Positions 1 through 7,754 of a stretch of 64,000 nt of DNA are shown here, in pieces. The notes under the pieces were generated by a model. That model made no database searches and was not told the DNA's origin. It saw only the letters and a program-made list of their open reading frames with translations. Position 1 is the stretch's first letter, and every line of letters starts with the position of its first letter. The stretch is from Nocardioides astragali. Lineage in GTDB: Bacteria; Actinomycetota; Actinomycetes; Propionibacteriales; Nocardioidaceae. Location: the NCBI RefSeq assembly GCF_024436375.1, contig NZ_JAFMZM010000004.1, positions 372,001 to 436,000 on the forward strand. The letters are read 5' to 3'. A program made the position numbers and the translations under genes.

Positions 1-356
1 GCGAGCGGGAACTCGATCCTGGCGATCATCATCAGCAGCCGCACCAGGAACGGATAGCCCCCGCTGAAGGCCCACTCGTTCGGCACGACCTCCCCGCCGA
101 CCTCGGGCAGGGTGGTGGGATAGCCGTTCTCTGCGATCGTTCGGAACCACTGACCGTCCCAGTTGGAGACCACCCCGAGGTACCCGGGGGACTCGGGTGT
201 GGGCGTGGTGAGCTTGTAGCCCGGCGTGGTGCTGGTGATCGCAGCCTGACGGCTCGCCCCGATGTGCAGCAGGATTCCGTCGATCACGCGGGTGATCGCG
301 TAGATCACCAGGGGCACCAGCGTCCAGCGGTGTTCAGTGAGGCGTGGTCGTGGCAT
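1..356 (-). CDS. PIG-V-like mannosyltransferase family membrane protein (5' part only)
   Basis: This is the N-terminal part (about 118 residues) of a protein that continues past the left edge of the window. It begins at an ATG at 356 and stays open to base 1. A first hydrophobic helix (WTLVPLVIYAITRVIDG) is followed by an extracytoplasmic stretch with NWDGQWFRTIAENGYP and then NEWAFSGGYPFLVRLL. The W-D-G-Q-W / I-A-x-x-G-Y-P pattern and the later F-x-G-x-Y-P are typical of bacterial PIG-V-like GT-C mannosyltransferases, which use polyprenyl-linked sugars at the outer face of the membrane. The motifs are seen directly; substrate and product cannot be inferred. It is transcribed away from the edge, downstream of the exonuclease/UvrC-like gene on the same strand (about 100 bp gap). 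Confidence 0.7.
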   Translation of the reverse strand, partial: MPRPRLTEHRWTLVPLVIYAITRVIDGILLHIGASRQAAITSTTPGYKLTTPTPESPGYLGVVSNWDGQWFRTIAENGYPTTLPEVGGEVVPNEWAFSGGYPFLVRLLMMIARIEFPL

Positions 357-457
357 GGATTGCTTTCCCGGGACGGCGGACGAGGAGGTTGCGGCCGTGA
401 GCGTACGCGCTCGGTCGGTCCCGGCGCGGGAGAACATCACTGGCTCCGAGGTCGGGG

Positions 458-2248
458 TCAGCGCACCGGTCGGTGCACCGGCGAGGGCAGTCTCTTCTCG
501 TCGAACGGCACGAGGGAGAGCCTCGACTGGCTGGCCGCGTCGTAGAGGGCCAGGTGGCGGGCCGCCCCACCCAGCGGGCAGATCCACTCGCCGTCGACGT
601 CGACGAGCCGGACGCCGGGCGACTCCAGCCACCGCAGGATCCGCTCGGACTCCTCCGCCGTGGCCGCCGGCACCGGTCCCGGCGCTCCGCTGACGGTCTC
701 GGCGCTCGCGGTGAGCTCGCGGACGTACTGGTGGGCGTCGGCGCCTGATGGGATGACCCCGGCGGCGGCGAGACGGCCGTGTCGGACGACGTGGACCGAC
801 CATCGGCCGGTGTCCTCGCGTCGCGCGGCCACGATCTCCGGGCACCGGGTGAGGGCAGAGAGTCGCTGGGTGCGCGCGGCCGCGCGGACGAAGGTGGCGA
901 GCCGGTCGCGGTGGACGCCTGCCTCCTCGAAGCGCTCCCGGTCCGCCAGAGCGGTCATCCGCTCGTTGATCGTCTCGACGACCTCGTCGGGACTCCGCAG
1001 CAGCGTGTCACGCAGCCGGCGTACGACGGCACCGTAGGTTGTCTCGTCGGTCGACCCGTCGCAGGGGGAGAGGCAGCGGCCCATCTCGGCCAGCACGCAG
1101 GCCGTGCCCGACGGGACCCGCGGCAACCGTCCGCCGCACTGGCGCACGGGGAAGGTCTCGTGGAGCGCGGCGAGGCACTTCTCCGCGGTCTTCTTGGACG
1201 AGAAGGGGCCGAGGTAGTCGGCGTCGTCGTCGAGCACCATGCGGACCAGGGACAGGCGGGGCCAGGCCTCGCGGGTGAGCTTGACGAAGTGGACCTTCTC
1301 GGGGAAGCGCGAGCGGCGGTTGTAGCGCGGCTTGTGCTCGGCGATCAGGCGCAGCTCACGGACCTCGGCCTCCAAGGGCGTCGCGCACTCGATCCCGGTG
1401 ACCGAGGTGGCCAGACCGACCATCTCGCCCATCCGGGTCCGGGTCTCGGAGGAGGTGAAGTAGGTGCGGACGCGGGTGCGGAGGTCGCGGGACGTGCCGA
1501 TGTAGAGGACGCGCGATCGGTCGTCGCGGAAGAGGTAGACGCCAGGAGCGTGGGGGAGGCCCTCGGCCAGGTGGCGCTTGCGGCGCTGGGCGGTGCTGAC
1601 CCTGGCGGAGAAGGTCTGGAGCTCCTCCAGGGTGTGCACGCCGAGTCCGCCGAGTCGCTCCATCAGGCCGTGGAGGACGTCGACCGTGGCCCGGGCATCG
1701 GAGAGTGCGCGGTGGTTGGGGGTGGTCGAGGAGTTGAAGACCTTGGCCAACGAGGACAGCTTGCAGTTGGGTGCGTCGTCGCGGGTGATCACGCGCCGTG
1801 CGAGCTTGGCCGTGTCGAGCACCTCGAACCTGGGCCACGGACGGCCCTGCTCCCGGGCGAAGTGCTGGAGGAAGCCGACGTCGAACGGGGCGTTGTGGGC
1901 CACCAGGACGCACCCGGCGGCGAACTCGAGGAACGCCGGCAGTGCCGACTCGATCGGCGGCGCATCGTGGACCATCGAGTTGCTGATGCCGGTCAGCACG
2001 GCGATGAACGCGGGGATCTCGGCGTGCGGGTTGACGAGGGTCTGGAACTCGCCGAGCACCTCGCCCCCTCGCACCTTCACCGCACCGATCTCGGTGATCA
2101 TCGAGCCGCCTGCGGCCGAGCCGCCGGTCGTCTCGAGGTCGACCACGCAGAAGGTGAGGTCACGCAACGGCCGCCCCAGCTCGTCGAAGCTGCGCTGCGC
2201 CTCCCAGCGGGACTGCTCCCGCATCGGTCGGTGGGCGGTGGTGCTCAT
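458..2248 (-). CDS. DEDDh exonuclease fused to UvrC-like GIY-YIG nuclease
   Basis: A 596-residue fusion. Residues about 30-200 form a DnaQ-type 3'-5' exonuclease: VVDLETTGG holds the first acidic pair (D37, E39), VAHNAPFDVGFL the second region, and NHRALSDARATVDVL the His/Asp of the DEDDh signature. A UvrC-type GIY-YIG domain follows (GVYLFRD...VLYIGTS, then EAEVRELRLIAEHKPRYNRR), then a four-cysteine stretch (QCGG...CVLAEMGRCLSPCDG) and a helical UVR-like region. It lacks the UvrC C-terminal RNase H-like nuclease and HhH domains, so it resembles a DnaQ-Cho fusion. This architecture is common in actinobacteria (M. tuberculosis Rv2191, from memory). A role in nucleotide excision or crosslink repair is inferred. 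The ATG at 2248 is chosen over one at 2272 because a TAGCGT box lies 8 bases upstream, the leaderless arrangement seen throughout the window. Confidence 0.9.
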   Translation of the reverse strand: MSTTAHRPMREQSRWEAQRSFDELGRPLRDLTFCVVDLETTGGSAAGGSMITEIGAVKVRGGEVLGEFQTLVNPHAEIPAFIAVLTGISNSMVHDAPPIESALPAFLEFAAGCVLVAHNAPFDVGFLQHFAREQGRPWPRFEVLDTAKLARRVITRDDAPNCKLSSLAKVFNSSTTPNHRALSDARATVDVLHGLMERLGGLGVHTLEELQTFSARVSTAQRRKRHLAEGLPHAPGVYLFRDDRSRVLYIGTSRDLRTRVRTYFTSSETRTRMGEMVGLATSVTGIECATPLEAEVRELRLIAEHKPRYNRRSRFPEKVHFVKLTREAWPRLSLVRMVLDDDADYLGPFSSKKTAEKCLAALHETFPVRQCGGRLPRVPSGTACVLAEMGRCLSPCDGSTDETTYGAVVRRLRDTLLRSPDEVVETINERMTALADRERFEEAGVHRDRLATFVRAAARTQRLSALTRCPEIVAARREDTGRWSVHVVRHGRLAAAGVIPSGADAHQYVRELTASAETVSGAPGPVPAATAEESERILRWLESPGVRLVDVDGEWICPLGGAARHLALYDAASQSRLSLVPFDEKRLPSPVHRPVR

Positions 2249-2256
2249 GTCTGACG

Positions 2257-2262
2257 ACGCTA
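2257..2262 (-). promoter_or_regulatory. -10 box for leaderless exonuclease/UvrC-like gene
   Basis: TAGCGT on the minus strand ends 8 bases before the ATG at 2248, and no Shine-Dalgarno sequence is visible. This matches the TANNNT box at the same distance before many genes in this window. Confidence 0.5.
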
Positions 2263-2300
2263 GACGTGGCATCCGACAATGCGGCGGACGGCGCGCGCAC

Positions 2301-2306
2301 TACGCT
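2301..2306 (+). promoter_or_regulatory. Putative -10 box for the zinc ribbon/NYN gene pair
   Basis: TACGCT lies about 44 bases upstream of the GTG at 2350 in the divergent spacer. Unlike most TANNNT boxes here it is followed by a leader with its own Shine-Dalgarno sequence (AGAGGAG just before the GTG). Confidence 0.4.
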
Positions 2307-2349
2307 GACCCCGCCGACCCTCGACGAGACCCCCACCAGAGGAGCACCT

Positions 2350-2625
2350 GTGGCTGACGAGACCGCCGACCTCCGCGTCCCCGGCGCCGGCGAACGCTGG
2401 CGCTGCGCGGGCTGCGGCAACCTCACCCGCTTCGACGTCACCCGCACCCGCCGGACGACTGAGTACTGGCACTTCGACCTCGCAGGTGAGCACCAGGTCG
2501 AGGAGGAGATCGTCCTCGCGGAGGCCGTCGAGGCCGTCTCGTGCCGCTGGTGCGGTCGGGCCGACGCCATCGAGGTCGTGGATCGGGCCTCGGCCGACAC
2601 CGCCGGCGACCCGGCCGCCGGCTGA
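2350..2625 (+). CDS. Small zinc ribbon hypothetical protein
   Basis: A 91-residue protein starting at a GTG preceded by AGAGGAG. It carries two CxxC knuckles, WRCAGCGNLTRFDV near the N-terminus and CRWCGRADAIEVV in the second half, with acidic sequence between (EHQVEEEIVL). This is the layout of a single zinc ribbon. The spacing suggests structural zinc binding; partner and function are unknown. Its stop is 10 bases before the start of the NYN-domain gene, so the two are probably co-transcribed, and it is divergent from the exonuclease gene. I recognise it only as a conserved actinobacterial hypothetical. Confidence 0.75.
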   Translation: MADETADLRVPGAGERWRCAGCGNLTRFDVTRTRRTTEYWHFDLAGEHQVEEEIVLAEAVEAVSCRWCGRADAIEVVDRASADTAGDPAAG

Positions 2626-2635
2626 CGAGACGTCC

Positions 2636-3877
2636 GTGACTGTCCCGGAGGCACTGCCAGAGCGGCTCCGCCTGCGGGTGGTCGCCCTGGTCTCTGCGGT
2701 GCTGCCGACGGTCACTCCGGTGCCCGCGCCGCTGCGCAAGGTCGCCGGCTTCGCGCCCGCCCGGCGCGCGCGGCTCGGCGGCAGCGCCATCTGGGAGGCC
2801 CTGGCTGACGACGACTTCCGCGAGCGTGCCGCAGTCCAGGTGGCTGCCGTTCCGGCGGGCGAGGACAACCCAGTGGACGCCGCGGCCCGGGCGTGGCTCT
2901 CCCGCGACGAGGGCTGGGAGTCGCTGGTCACCGACCTCGTCGCGACCCTGGACGAGGCGGAAGCACGCGCCGACCAGTCCCAGGCCGAGCTCGGTCGTCT
3001 CGGCGCGCAGGTGGCGTCCCTCCAGGCGGAGCTGGCCTCGTCGAAGGCCGAGCATCGCGACGAGCTGGAGCGTGCGAGGGCTGACTACAAGGTGCTGCGG
3101 CAGCGGCTGGGTGACGCGCGCAGCTCGGTGCGGGCGGCCGAGGCCGAGCGTGACGCGGCCCTCGCCGTCCGCGACCAGGCGGTGGCAGCTGCTGAGGCCG
3201 CGACCAGAGCAGCCGATGCGGACGTACGCCGGCTCCGGGCCCAGCTCGACGAGGCGGAGACCGGGCTGGCGGCCACCCGCCGTGACGCGCGCTCGGAGCG
3301 GGACGCGGCGACGATCCGGGCGCGCCTGCTCCTCGACGCGGTGGTGGATGCCGCCACGGGCCTCCGTCGTGAGCTCGGCCTCGCGGCCGTCACCGGTTCG
3401 CCTGCCGACTCGGTGGAGGCGGCGCTCGCGGGCGTGGACGCCGCTCCCTCGTCCAGCGCGCCCGCGACCCCGGCGTTGCTGGAGCAGACACTCGGACTGC
3501 CCCGCGCTCGACTGATCATCGACGGCTACAACGTCACCAAGGAGGCCTGGCCCTCGGCCACCCTCGAGGCGCAGCGCAGCCGGCTGGTCGCCGCCCTCGG
3601 ACCGCTGGTGGCGCGATCGGGGGCGGAGACCACGGTGGTCTTCGACGCCGCCGAGTCCACCTCCCGGACCGCCATGCCGGCCCCGCGCGGCGTACGCGTG
3701 GTCTTCAGCCCGGAGGGCGTGATCGCCGACGACGTGATCCGGCAGCTGGTGGCGGCCGAGCCACGCGGGCGCGTGGTCGTGGTGGTGACGGCGGACCAGG
3801 AGCTGGCGAAGGACGTCGTACGCAGCGGCGCCCGGGCGGTGCCGGCGTCCTCGCTGATCGGCGTCATCTCCGCGTGA
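2636..3877 (+). CDS. NYN (YacP-like) domain protein with coiled coil
   Basis: A 413-residue protein. The first ~100 residues are a helical N-terminal region (PERLRLRVVALVSAVLPT...). Residues about 100-270 are a long Ala/Glu/Arg-rich coiled coil, and the last ~130 residues form an NYN/PIN-like domain: LIIDGYNVTKEAWP, TTVVFDAAE, VIADDVIRQLVA and VVVVTADQELAKDVVRSGA. The Asp of IDGYN, the Asp pair of ADD and the Asp of TAD are the expected metal-binding residues, so RNase activity is plausible. Relatives include the Firmicute YacP/Rae1 ribosome-associated ribonuclease, but a coiled-coil N-terminus of this kind is typical of actinobacterial versions. The GTG at 2636 is chosen because the upstream in-frame sequence is low-complexity and overlaps the zinc ribbon gene. 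Confidence 0.85.
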   Translation: MTVPEALPERLRLRVVALVSAVLPTVTPVPAPLRKVAGFAPARRARLGGSAIWEALADDDFRERAAVQVAAVPAGEDNPVDAAARAWLSRDEGWESLVTDLVATLDEAEARADQSQAELGRLGAQVASLQAELASSKAEHRDELERARADYKVLRQRLGDARSSVRAAEAERDAALAVRDQAVAAAEAATRAADADVRRLRAQLDEAETGLAATRRDARSERDAATIRARLLLDAVVDAATGLRRELGLAAVTGSPADSVEAALAGVDAAPSSSAPATPALLEQTLGLPRARLIIDGYNVTKEAWPSATLEAQRSRLVAALGPLVARSGAETTVVFDAAESTSRTAMPAPRGVRVVFSPEGVIADDVIRQLVAAEPRGRVVVVVTADQELAKDVVRSGARAVPASSLIGVISA

Positions 3878-3947
3878 CGGACGTGGACACGGCGCGCCGC
3901 GACACGCCGCGGAGCCGTTGTCGGTGGCTCCTGTCACCGTTCGGAGC

Positions 3948-4154
3948 ATGACGACACGGATCGACTGCGACACCTGCCAGGTGAGGGGGCTGCACTGCCA
4001 CGACTGCGTGGTCATGGTGCTGCTGGGTCCGCCACCGGAGCTGACCATCGACGACGACGAGATGGCGGCGCTGGACGCGCTGGCCTCAGGAGGACTGGTG
4101 CCGCCGCTGCGGCTCGTGGATCCGGTCGCGGGCCCGGTAGTCGAGTCCGCCTGA
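3948..4154 (+). CDS. Small cysteine-containing hypothetical protein
   Basis: A 68-residue protein starting at the ATG at 3948. Its N-terminus holds a Cys/His cluster (CDTCQVRGLHCHDCVVMVLLG) with the spacing C-x2-C...C-x2-C and one His, followed by an acidic stretch (ELTIDDDEMAALDAL). The cluster could bind a metal. Similar short proteins sit beside NYN-domain or exonuclease genes in other actinobacteria as I recall, but no function is known. There is no clear Shine-Dalgarno sequence. It lies 70 bases after the NYN gene on the same strand. Confidence 0.65.
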   Translation: MTTRIDCDTCQVRGLHCHDCVVMVLLGPPPELTIDDDEMAALDALASGGLVPPLRLVDPVAGPVVESA

Positions 4155-4195
4155 GGCCCCAATCTGCCAAATTCGCCCCTGAGCGCGATGCGGAA

Positions 4196-4219
4196 GGGGA
4201 TGATTCCCCCATGCGGGGG
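4196..4219 (+). promoter_or_regulatory. Two mutually exclusive hairpins over the acyltransferase start
   Basis: GGGGA-TGAT-TCCCC (4196-4209) would sequester the only Shine-Dalgarno-like GGAAGGGGA. CCCCC-ATGC-GGGGG (4206-4219) would instead place the start codon in a tetraloop. They share the C run and cannot form together. A regulatory role is inference. Confidence 0.3.
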
Positions 4220-5323
4220 GAGCAGTGGACGTTGTCTCACCTGCCCGCACTGGACGGTATTCGCGGGCTCGCCATCGCCTTTGTCATGGTGGCCCACTCG
4301 CCGGTCTCCGGCATCCACGGTGCGGGGACCATCGGCGTCACGATGTTCTTCACACTCAGTGGATTCTTGATCACCGCGCTACTCCTGCAAGACATCCAGG
4401 CTCACCACAGGGTGCGGCTGGGGCGATTCTTCGTTCGGCGTGCCCGCAGGCTCGCGCCCGCACTCCTGCTGTTCCTGGCCGCGATGGGGGCCTTGGCGCT
4501 GATCTCGACCAGCCCGGTGATGCCGACGAGCAGCGACTTCTGGGGTGCACTGCTGTATGTCGGTAACTACACGAGCGCCATGGACGCACGCGACACGACG
4601 ATCTCCCACACCTGGTCCCTGGCGGTGGAGGAACAGTTCTACCTCGTCTGGCCCTTGGTGCTGATGTGCTCTGCCCGCTTGTCCCGTGGTCGTTGGTTGG
4701 TGCCACTGTTGGCGACTCTCATCAGCTTCGCCATCATTGGTCGGTATCTCTCTTGGGACGGCGGGGCGGGGATCCTGGTCGTCTCGTTCGCCACCCATCT
4801 CCGCATGGACGGACTGCTGGTCGGATGCTTGTTGGCCGTGTACCTGCACCGTCGCGGAACGAATCGGGTTCCGACGGCGGTCCCTGTGGTCACCACGATT
4901 GCACTCGTGCTCCTGATGTTCGTCGGCATCCGTAGCGCGTTTCTCGTGGTCGTCACCGTGGTCCCGATACTGACGGCACTGATGCTTCTGGCTGCCACGA
5001 GTGGTGGTGCGGTGTGGCTAGCCGCGCGCCCGCTCCAGCTACTGGGCCAGCGCTCATATGGCATCTACCTGTGGCACTACCCGATATTCGCCCTTGCGGC
5101 GGCGGCAGACACGAAGTTCGGCGCGGCCGTGTGGGCGGGCGCACTGTCCCTGACCGCTCTGATCGCCCACCTCTCCTGGCGTTGCGTCGAAGAGCCGTTC
5201 CTCAAGAAAGATCCTCCGAATCGCCGCGAAGATTGGCGAGGGCTCCGCACGCGGTCTAAGGTGTCCCCTGACGTCCGTGGAAGTGGGTCACCCGGCCCGC
5301 GCGGGCGTCGCGCCGAGTCGTAG
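4211..5323 (+). CDS. Acyltransferase 3 (OafA/YrhL-type) membrane protein
   Basis: A 370-residue polytopic protein of the acyltransferase-3 family, which transfers acyl groups (often acetyl) to sugars or lipids at the membrane. The N-terminus has the family signature LPALDGIRGLAIAFVMVAHS, with the Arg and His expected in the active site. FFTLSGFLIT, RRARRLAPALL and TWSLAVEEQFYLVWPL are also conserved family blocks. About ten hydrophobic segments are visible. The C-terminal 45 residues are basic and Gly/Arg-rich (PPNRREDW...), probably cytoplasmic. There is no fused SGNH domain. Two alternative hairpins overlap its start. The substrate is unknown; with the NlpC/P60 gene downstream a cell-wall or glycan substrate is possible. 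Confidence 0.9.
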   Translation: MRGEQWTLSHLPALDGIRGLAIAFVMVAHSPVSGIHGAGTIGVTMFFTLSGFLITALLLQDIQAHHRVRLGRFFVRRARRLAPALLLFLAAMGALALISTSPVMPTSSDFWGALLYVGNYTSAMDARDTTISHTWSLAVEEQFYLVWPLVLMCSARLSRGRWLVPLLATLISFAIIGRYLSWDGGAGILVVSFATHLRMDGLLVGCLLAVYLHRRGTNRVPTAVPVVTTIALVLLMFVGIRSAFLVVVTVVPILTALMLLAATSGGAVWLAARPLQLLGQRSYGIYLWHYPIFALAAAADTKFGAAVWAGALSLTALIAHLSWRCVEEPFLKKDPPNRREDWRGLRTRSKVSPDVRGSGSPGPRGRRAES

Positions 5324-5345
5324 GCCACGCCCCTGCATCACCCGT

Positions 5346-5479
5346 GGTCGACGAGCCGGGGAACCACACTTCCCCCTGGGGTGAATCCCCTGCAAGGCGC
5401 ACTGCGCAAGCGGTGCGTGGAGCAGGGGTAGGACATGTCGTGCCGAACCCGTCAGCTCACCTGGTAGGCGTACGACACC
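5346..5479 (+). ncRNA. Cyclic-di-AMP riboswitch (ydaO/yuaA type)
   Basis: The leader of the NlpC/P60 gene shows the conserved blocks of the ydaO motif in order: GCCGGGGAACCA, then TGGGGTGAATCCCC, then GGGGTAGG, then GTGCCGAACCCGTCAGCTC and ACCTGGTAGGCG. The outer stem is partial (GTCG near 5347-5350 with CGAC near 5473-5476). In actinobacteria this class commonly precedes rpf and NlpC/P60 cell-wall hydrolase genes and turns expression down when c-di-AMP is high. The 3' end lies just before the GAGGAG (5482-5487) of the downstream gene, so control at ribosome access or early termination are both possible. No covariance search was run. Confidence 0.88.
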
Positions 5480-5499
5480 CCCGAGGAGTTCCCCCGCTC

Positions 5500-6489
5500 G
5501 TGGCTCACACCCGCAAGCGAGTAGGCGCGGCCGTTCTTGGTCTGTGCGCCATCGCTGCCATCGCATTCGTTCCCGCGACACCCGCCCAGGCCGACCCCGA
5601 CATCAAGGACGTCAAGGCACGCGTCGACCGCCTCTACCACGAGGCGGAGGTGGCACAGGAACGCCTGCACGACGCCAAGCTCGACCTCGCTGACCTCCGT
5701 CGCGACCTCGCTGGCCTCAAGGCCGACCAGGCCCGTCAGGACGAGCGTCTCGACGTCGTGCGTGACCAGGTCTCCGACGCCGTCGTGCGACAGCTGGAGG
5801 GCGAGGGGATCTCCACCGTCGGCCAGATCGTCGTCTCAGAGAACCCGGGTTCCTTCCTCGACAGCCTGTCCACGATGTCGTCCTTCAACGACCTGCAGGC
5901 CTCCCTGCTGGCCGACTACGACACCGAGCTCGAGGCCCTCGAGATCCGTCGCGAGGCCACCGACGCGCGGACGAAGGAGATCGCCGAGCTCACCGAGCAG
6001 CTGAGCGTCGAGAAGGAAACCGTCGACGACAAGCTAGCCGAGGCCAAGAGCGTGCTCGCCGACCTCGAGGCCGAGGAGCGTGAGCGACTGCTCGCCTCGC
6101 GCGGCGCCACCACCCGTATGCCCAGCTCGGTCCCGGCCTCCGGCCGTGCCGCGGCCGCCGTCCAGTACGCCATGGCGCAGGTCGGCGACGCCTACGTCTA
6201 CGGCGCGATGGGCGAGAACGCCTTCGACTGCAGCGGCCTGACGATGCGTGCCTGGGCCCAGGCCGGGGTCTCGCTGCCGCACTCCTCGAGCGCCCAGTAC
6301 GGCTCGGGTCCGCACATCGCCGCGAGTGACCTCCAGCCGGGTGACCTGGTGTTCTACTACAGCCCGATCAGCCACGTCGGGATGTACATCGGCAACGGCA
6401 TGATCGTCCACGCCGCCAACCCGGGTACCGGGGTCGCCGTCTCCGGCCTCTACTCGATGCCCTACGTCGGCGCGGTCCGTCCTGGCTGA
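5500..6489 (+). CDS. Secreted NlpC/P60 peptidoglycan hydrolase with coiled coil
   Basis: A 329-residue exported protein. The GTG at 5500 gives a signal peptide (RKR, hydrophobic core AAVLGLCAIAAIAFV, cleavage near TPAQA-DP). Residues about 35-210 are a long coiled coil like those of CwlO, RipA and PcsB hydrolases, which hold the enzyme inactive until activated. The C-terminal ~110 residues are an NlpC/P60 domain: the catalytic Cys in FDCSGLT, the His in ISHVGMYIGNG and a third polar residue in IVHAANPG. It should cleave gamma-D-Glu-meso-DAP bonds in stem peptides. It is governed by a c-di-AMP riboswitch; GAGGAG lies 12 bases before the start. It is probably the counterpart of M. tuberculosis Rv2190c. 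A strong hairpin (6503-6538) follows the stop. Confidence 0.93.
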   Translation: MAHTRKRVGAAVLGLCAIAAIAFVPATPAQADPDIKDVKARVDRLYHEAEVAQERLHDAKLDLADLRRDLAGLKADQARQDERLDVVRDQVSDAVVRQLEGEGISTVGQIVVSENPGSFLDSLSTMSSFNDLQASLLADYDTELEALEIRREATDARTKEIAELTEQLSVEKETVDDKLAEAKSVLADLEAEERERLLASRGATTRMPSSVPASGRAAAAVQYAMAQVGDAYVYGAMGENAFDCSGLTMRAWAQAGVSLPHSSSAQYGSGPHIAASDLQPGDLVFYYSPISHVGMYIGNGMIVHAANPGTGVAVSGLYSMPYVGAVRPG

Positions 6490-6502
6490 CCTGCAGACCT
6501 CG

Positions 6503-6538
6503 AAGGCCGGTCGTCCACTCCTGTGGGCGGCCGGCCTT
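6503..6538 (+). terminator. Strong hairpin after the NlpC/P60 gene
   Basis: A 16-bp stem (AAGGCCGGTCGTCCAC with GTGGGCGGCCGGCCTT, two G-U pairs) around the loop TCCT, followed by a short T run. It begins 14 bases after the NlpC/P60 stop and looks like an intrinsic terminator, yet the same bases encode a plausible membrane anchor of the next gene if that gene begins at a CTG. Confidence 0.65.
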
Positions 6539-6556
6539 TCGCTGTGCCTGGTCGCC

Positions 6557-7729
6557 GTGCTCGCGGTGGTGCTGACGCGGGGTCCGCATGACGTCGACCC
6601 GCGCCCTGTCGACGTACCCCGGGCCAGTCCTGCGGCCGCGGCAGCCGCCCTGACGGCGTTCGTGGACGCGGTGGACTCCCGTGATTCCGTGGCGCTGGCG
6701 TCCCTGGCGCCGATGGACGAGGCCGCCGCCGCCGAGCTTCTCTCGGGCATCGCTCGCAACGCCGACTCGCTCGACCTGCGCAGTGTGAGTGCCCGCTACG
6801 TCGACCAGGTGGGCACAGTAGCGCCCGACGGGACGTGGACGGGGATCGTCGAGCTCACGTGGCAGCTTGGCGGCATGGACCCGGCGCCGTCGACCGCCGA
6901 CGTCGCCGTGGCGTTCGCACCCGACGACGTGGGCCTGGGCATCTCACGCTTCAGCTCCGGCGACGACAGCAGCGCACGGGTGCCGCTCTGGTTGCGAGGG
7001 CAGCTCTCAGTCGCCCGTGCCGACGGCGTCCTGGTCATGCTCGACGGGACCTGGCGCGAGGCCACATCCGTCGCGCAGCGTGTCACGCGCGGCATCGAGG
7101 TCGTCAACCGAGTCCTGCCGGAGTGGAGGTCGCCGGTGGTCGTCGAGGTGCCGGCCACCGCCAGTGACCTCGACGAGACGCTCGGCGCAGCCCCTGGGAC
7201 GTACGCTGCGATCGCCGCGGTGACCACGACCGCGGGAAGCGGCACGGGTACGGACGCGCCTGTCCACGTCTTCGTGAACCCGGACGTGACTGCGGGACTG
7301 CGACGTGCCGGGGCGCAGGTGGTGTTGAGCCACGAACTGGTCCACGTCGCCACCGATGCGGCGCGCACCCCGATGGAGACCTGGCTGCTGGAGGGGTTCG
7401 CGGACTATGTCGCGCTGCGTGACACCAACCTTCCGGACCGGACGACGCTCGGCAGGGCGATCGAGCTGGCGCGCCGTGAGGGTGTGCCGGACGCGCTGCC
7501 GTCGGCTGCCGACTTCGACACCCGCGCGCGTGATCTCCAGGCGCGCTACGAGCAGGCCTGGTTGGCCTGTCGCATCGTCGCCGAGAGGCTGGGGGAGCAG
7601 GCTCTGGTGTTCATCTACGAAGCGGCAGCCGCTGGGGAGCCGGTCGATCGATCGCTGCGTCGTGCCGGCCTCCCGGCGGCCGAGCTCACGGGGGAGTGGC
7701 GCAGCCGTCTGCGGCAGCTGGTCGGATGA
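6557..7729 (+). CDS. Putative membrane-anchored HExxH metallopeptidase-like protein
   Basis: At least 390 residues. The N-terminal half resembles a secreted ligand-binding or NTF2-like fold (PAAAAAALTAFVDAVDSRD...). The C-terminal half has VVLSHELVHVATDAART followed about 20 residues on by WLLEGFADYVALRD. HELVH plus EGFAD is the zinc site of gluzincin (peptidase MA-clan) enzymes, so it is probably a surface metallopeptidase; no substrate can be named. The start is uncertain. GTG 6557 is the first usual start codon, but the frame stays open upstream and encodes SKAGRPLLWAAGLSLCLVAV, a convincing signal anchor. A CTG at 6482 or 6491 would include it, overlapping the end of the NlpC/P60 gene. 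Confidence 0.75.
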   Translation: MLAVVLTRGPHDVDPRPVDVPRASPAAAAAALTAFVDAVDSRDSVALASLAPMDEAAAAELLSGIARNADSLDLRSVSARYVDQVGTVAPDGTWTGIVELTWQLGGMDPAPSTADVAVAFAPDDVGLGISRFSSGDDSSARVPLWLRGQLSVARADGVLVMLDGTWREATSVAQRVTRGIEVVNRVLPEWRSPVVVEVPATASDLDETLGAAPGTYAAIAAVTTTAGSGTGTDAPVHVFVNPDVTAGLRRAGAQVVLSHELVHVATDAARTPMETWLLEGFADYVALRDTNLPDRTTLGRAIELARREGVPDALPSAADFDTRARDLQARYEQAWLACRIVAERLGEQALVFIYEAAAAGEPVDRSLRRAGLPAAELTGEWRSRLRQLVG

Positions 7730-7754
7730 GTTCGCATCGACCTGGCACGTGCCG

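Noticed and set aside
779..2254. Long open frame antisense to the exonuclease/UvrC-like gene
   Set aside because: It lies wholly opposite a gene with clear catalytic motifs. Its composition (Gly/Arg/Asp-rich, no recognisable domain) is what the complementary strand of high-GC coding sequence gives.
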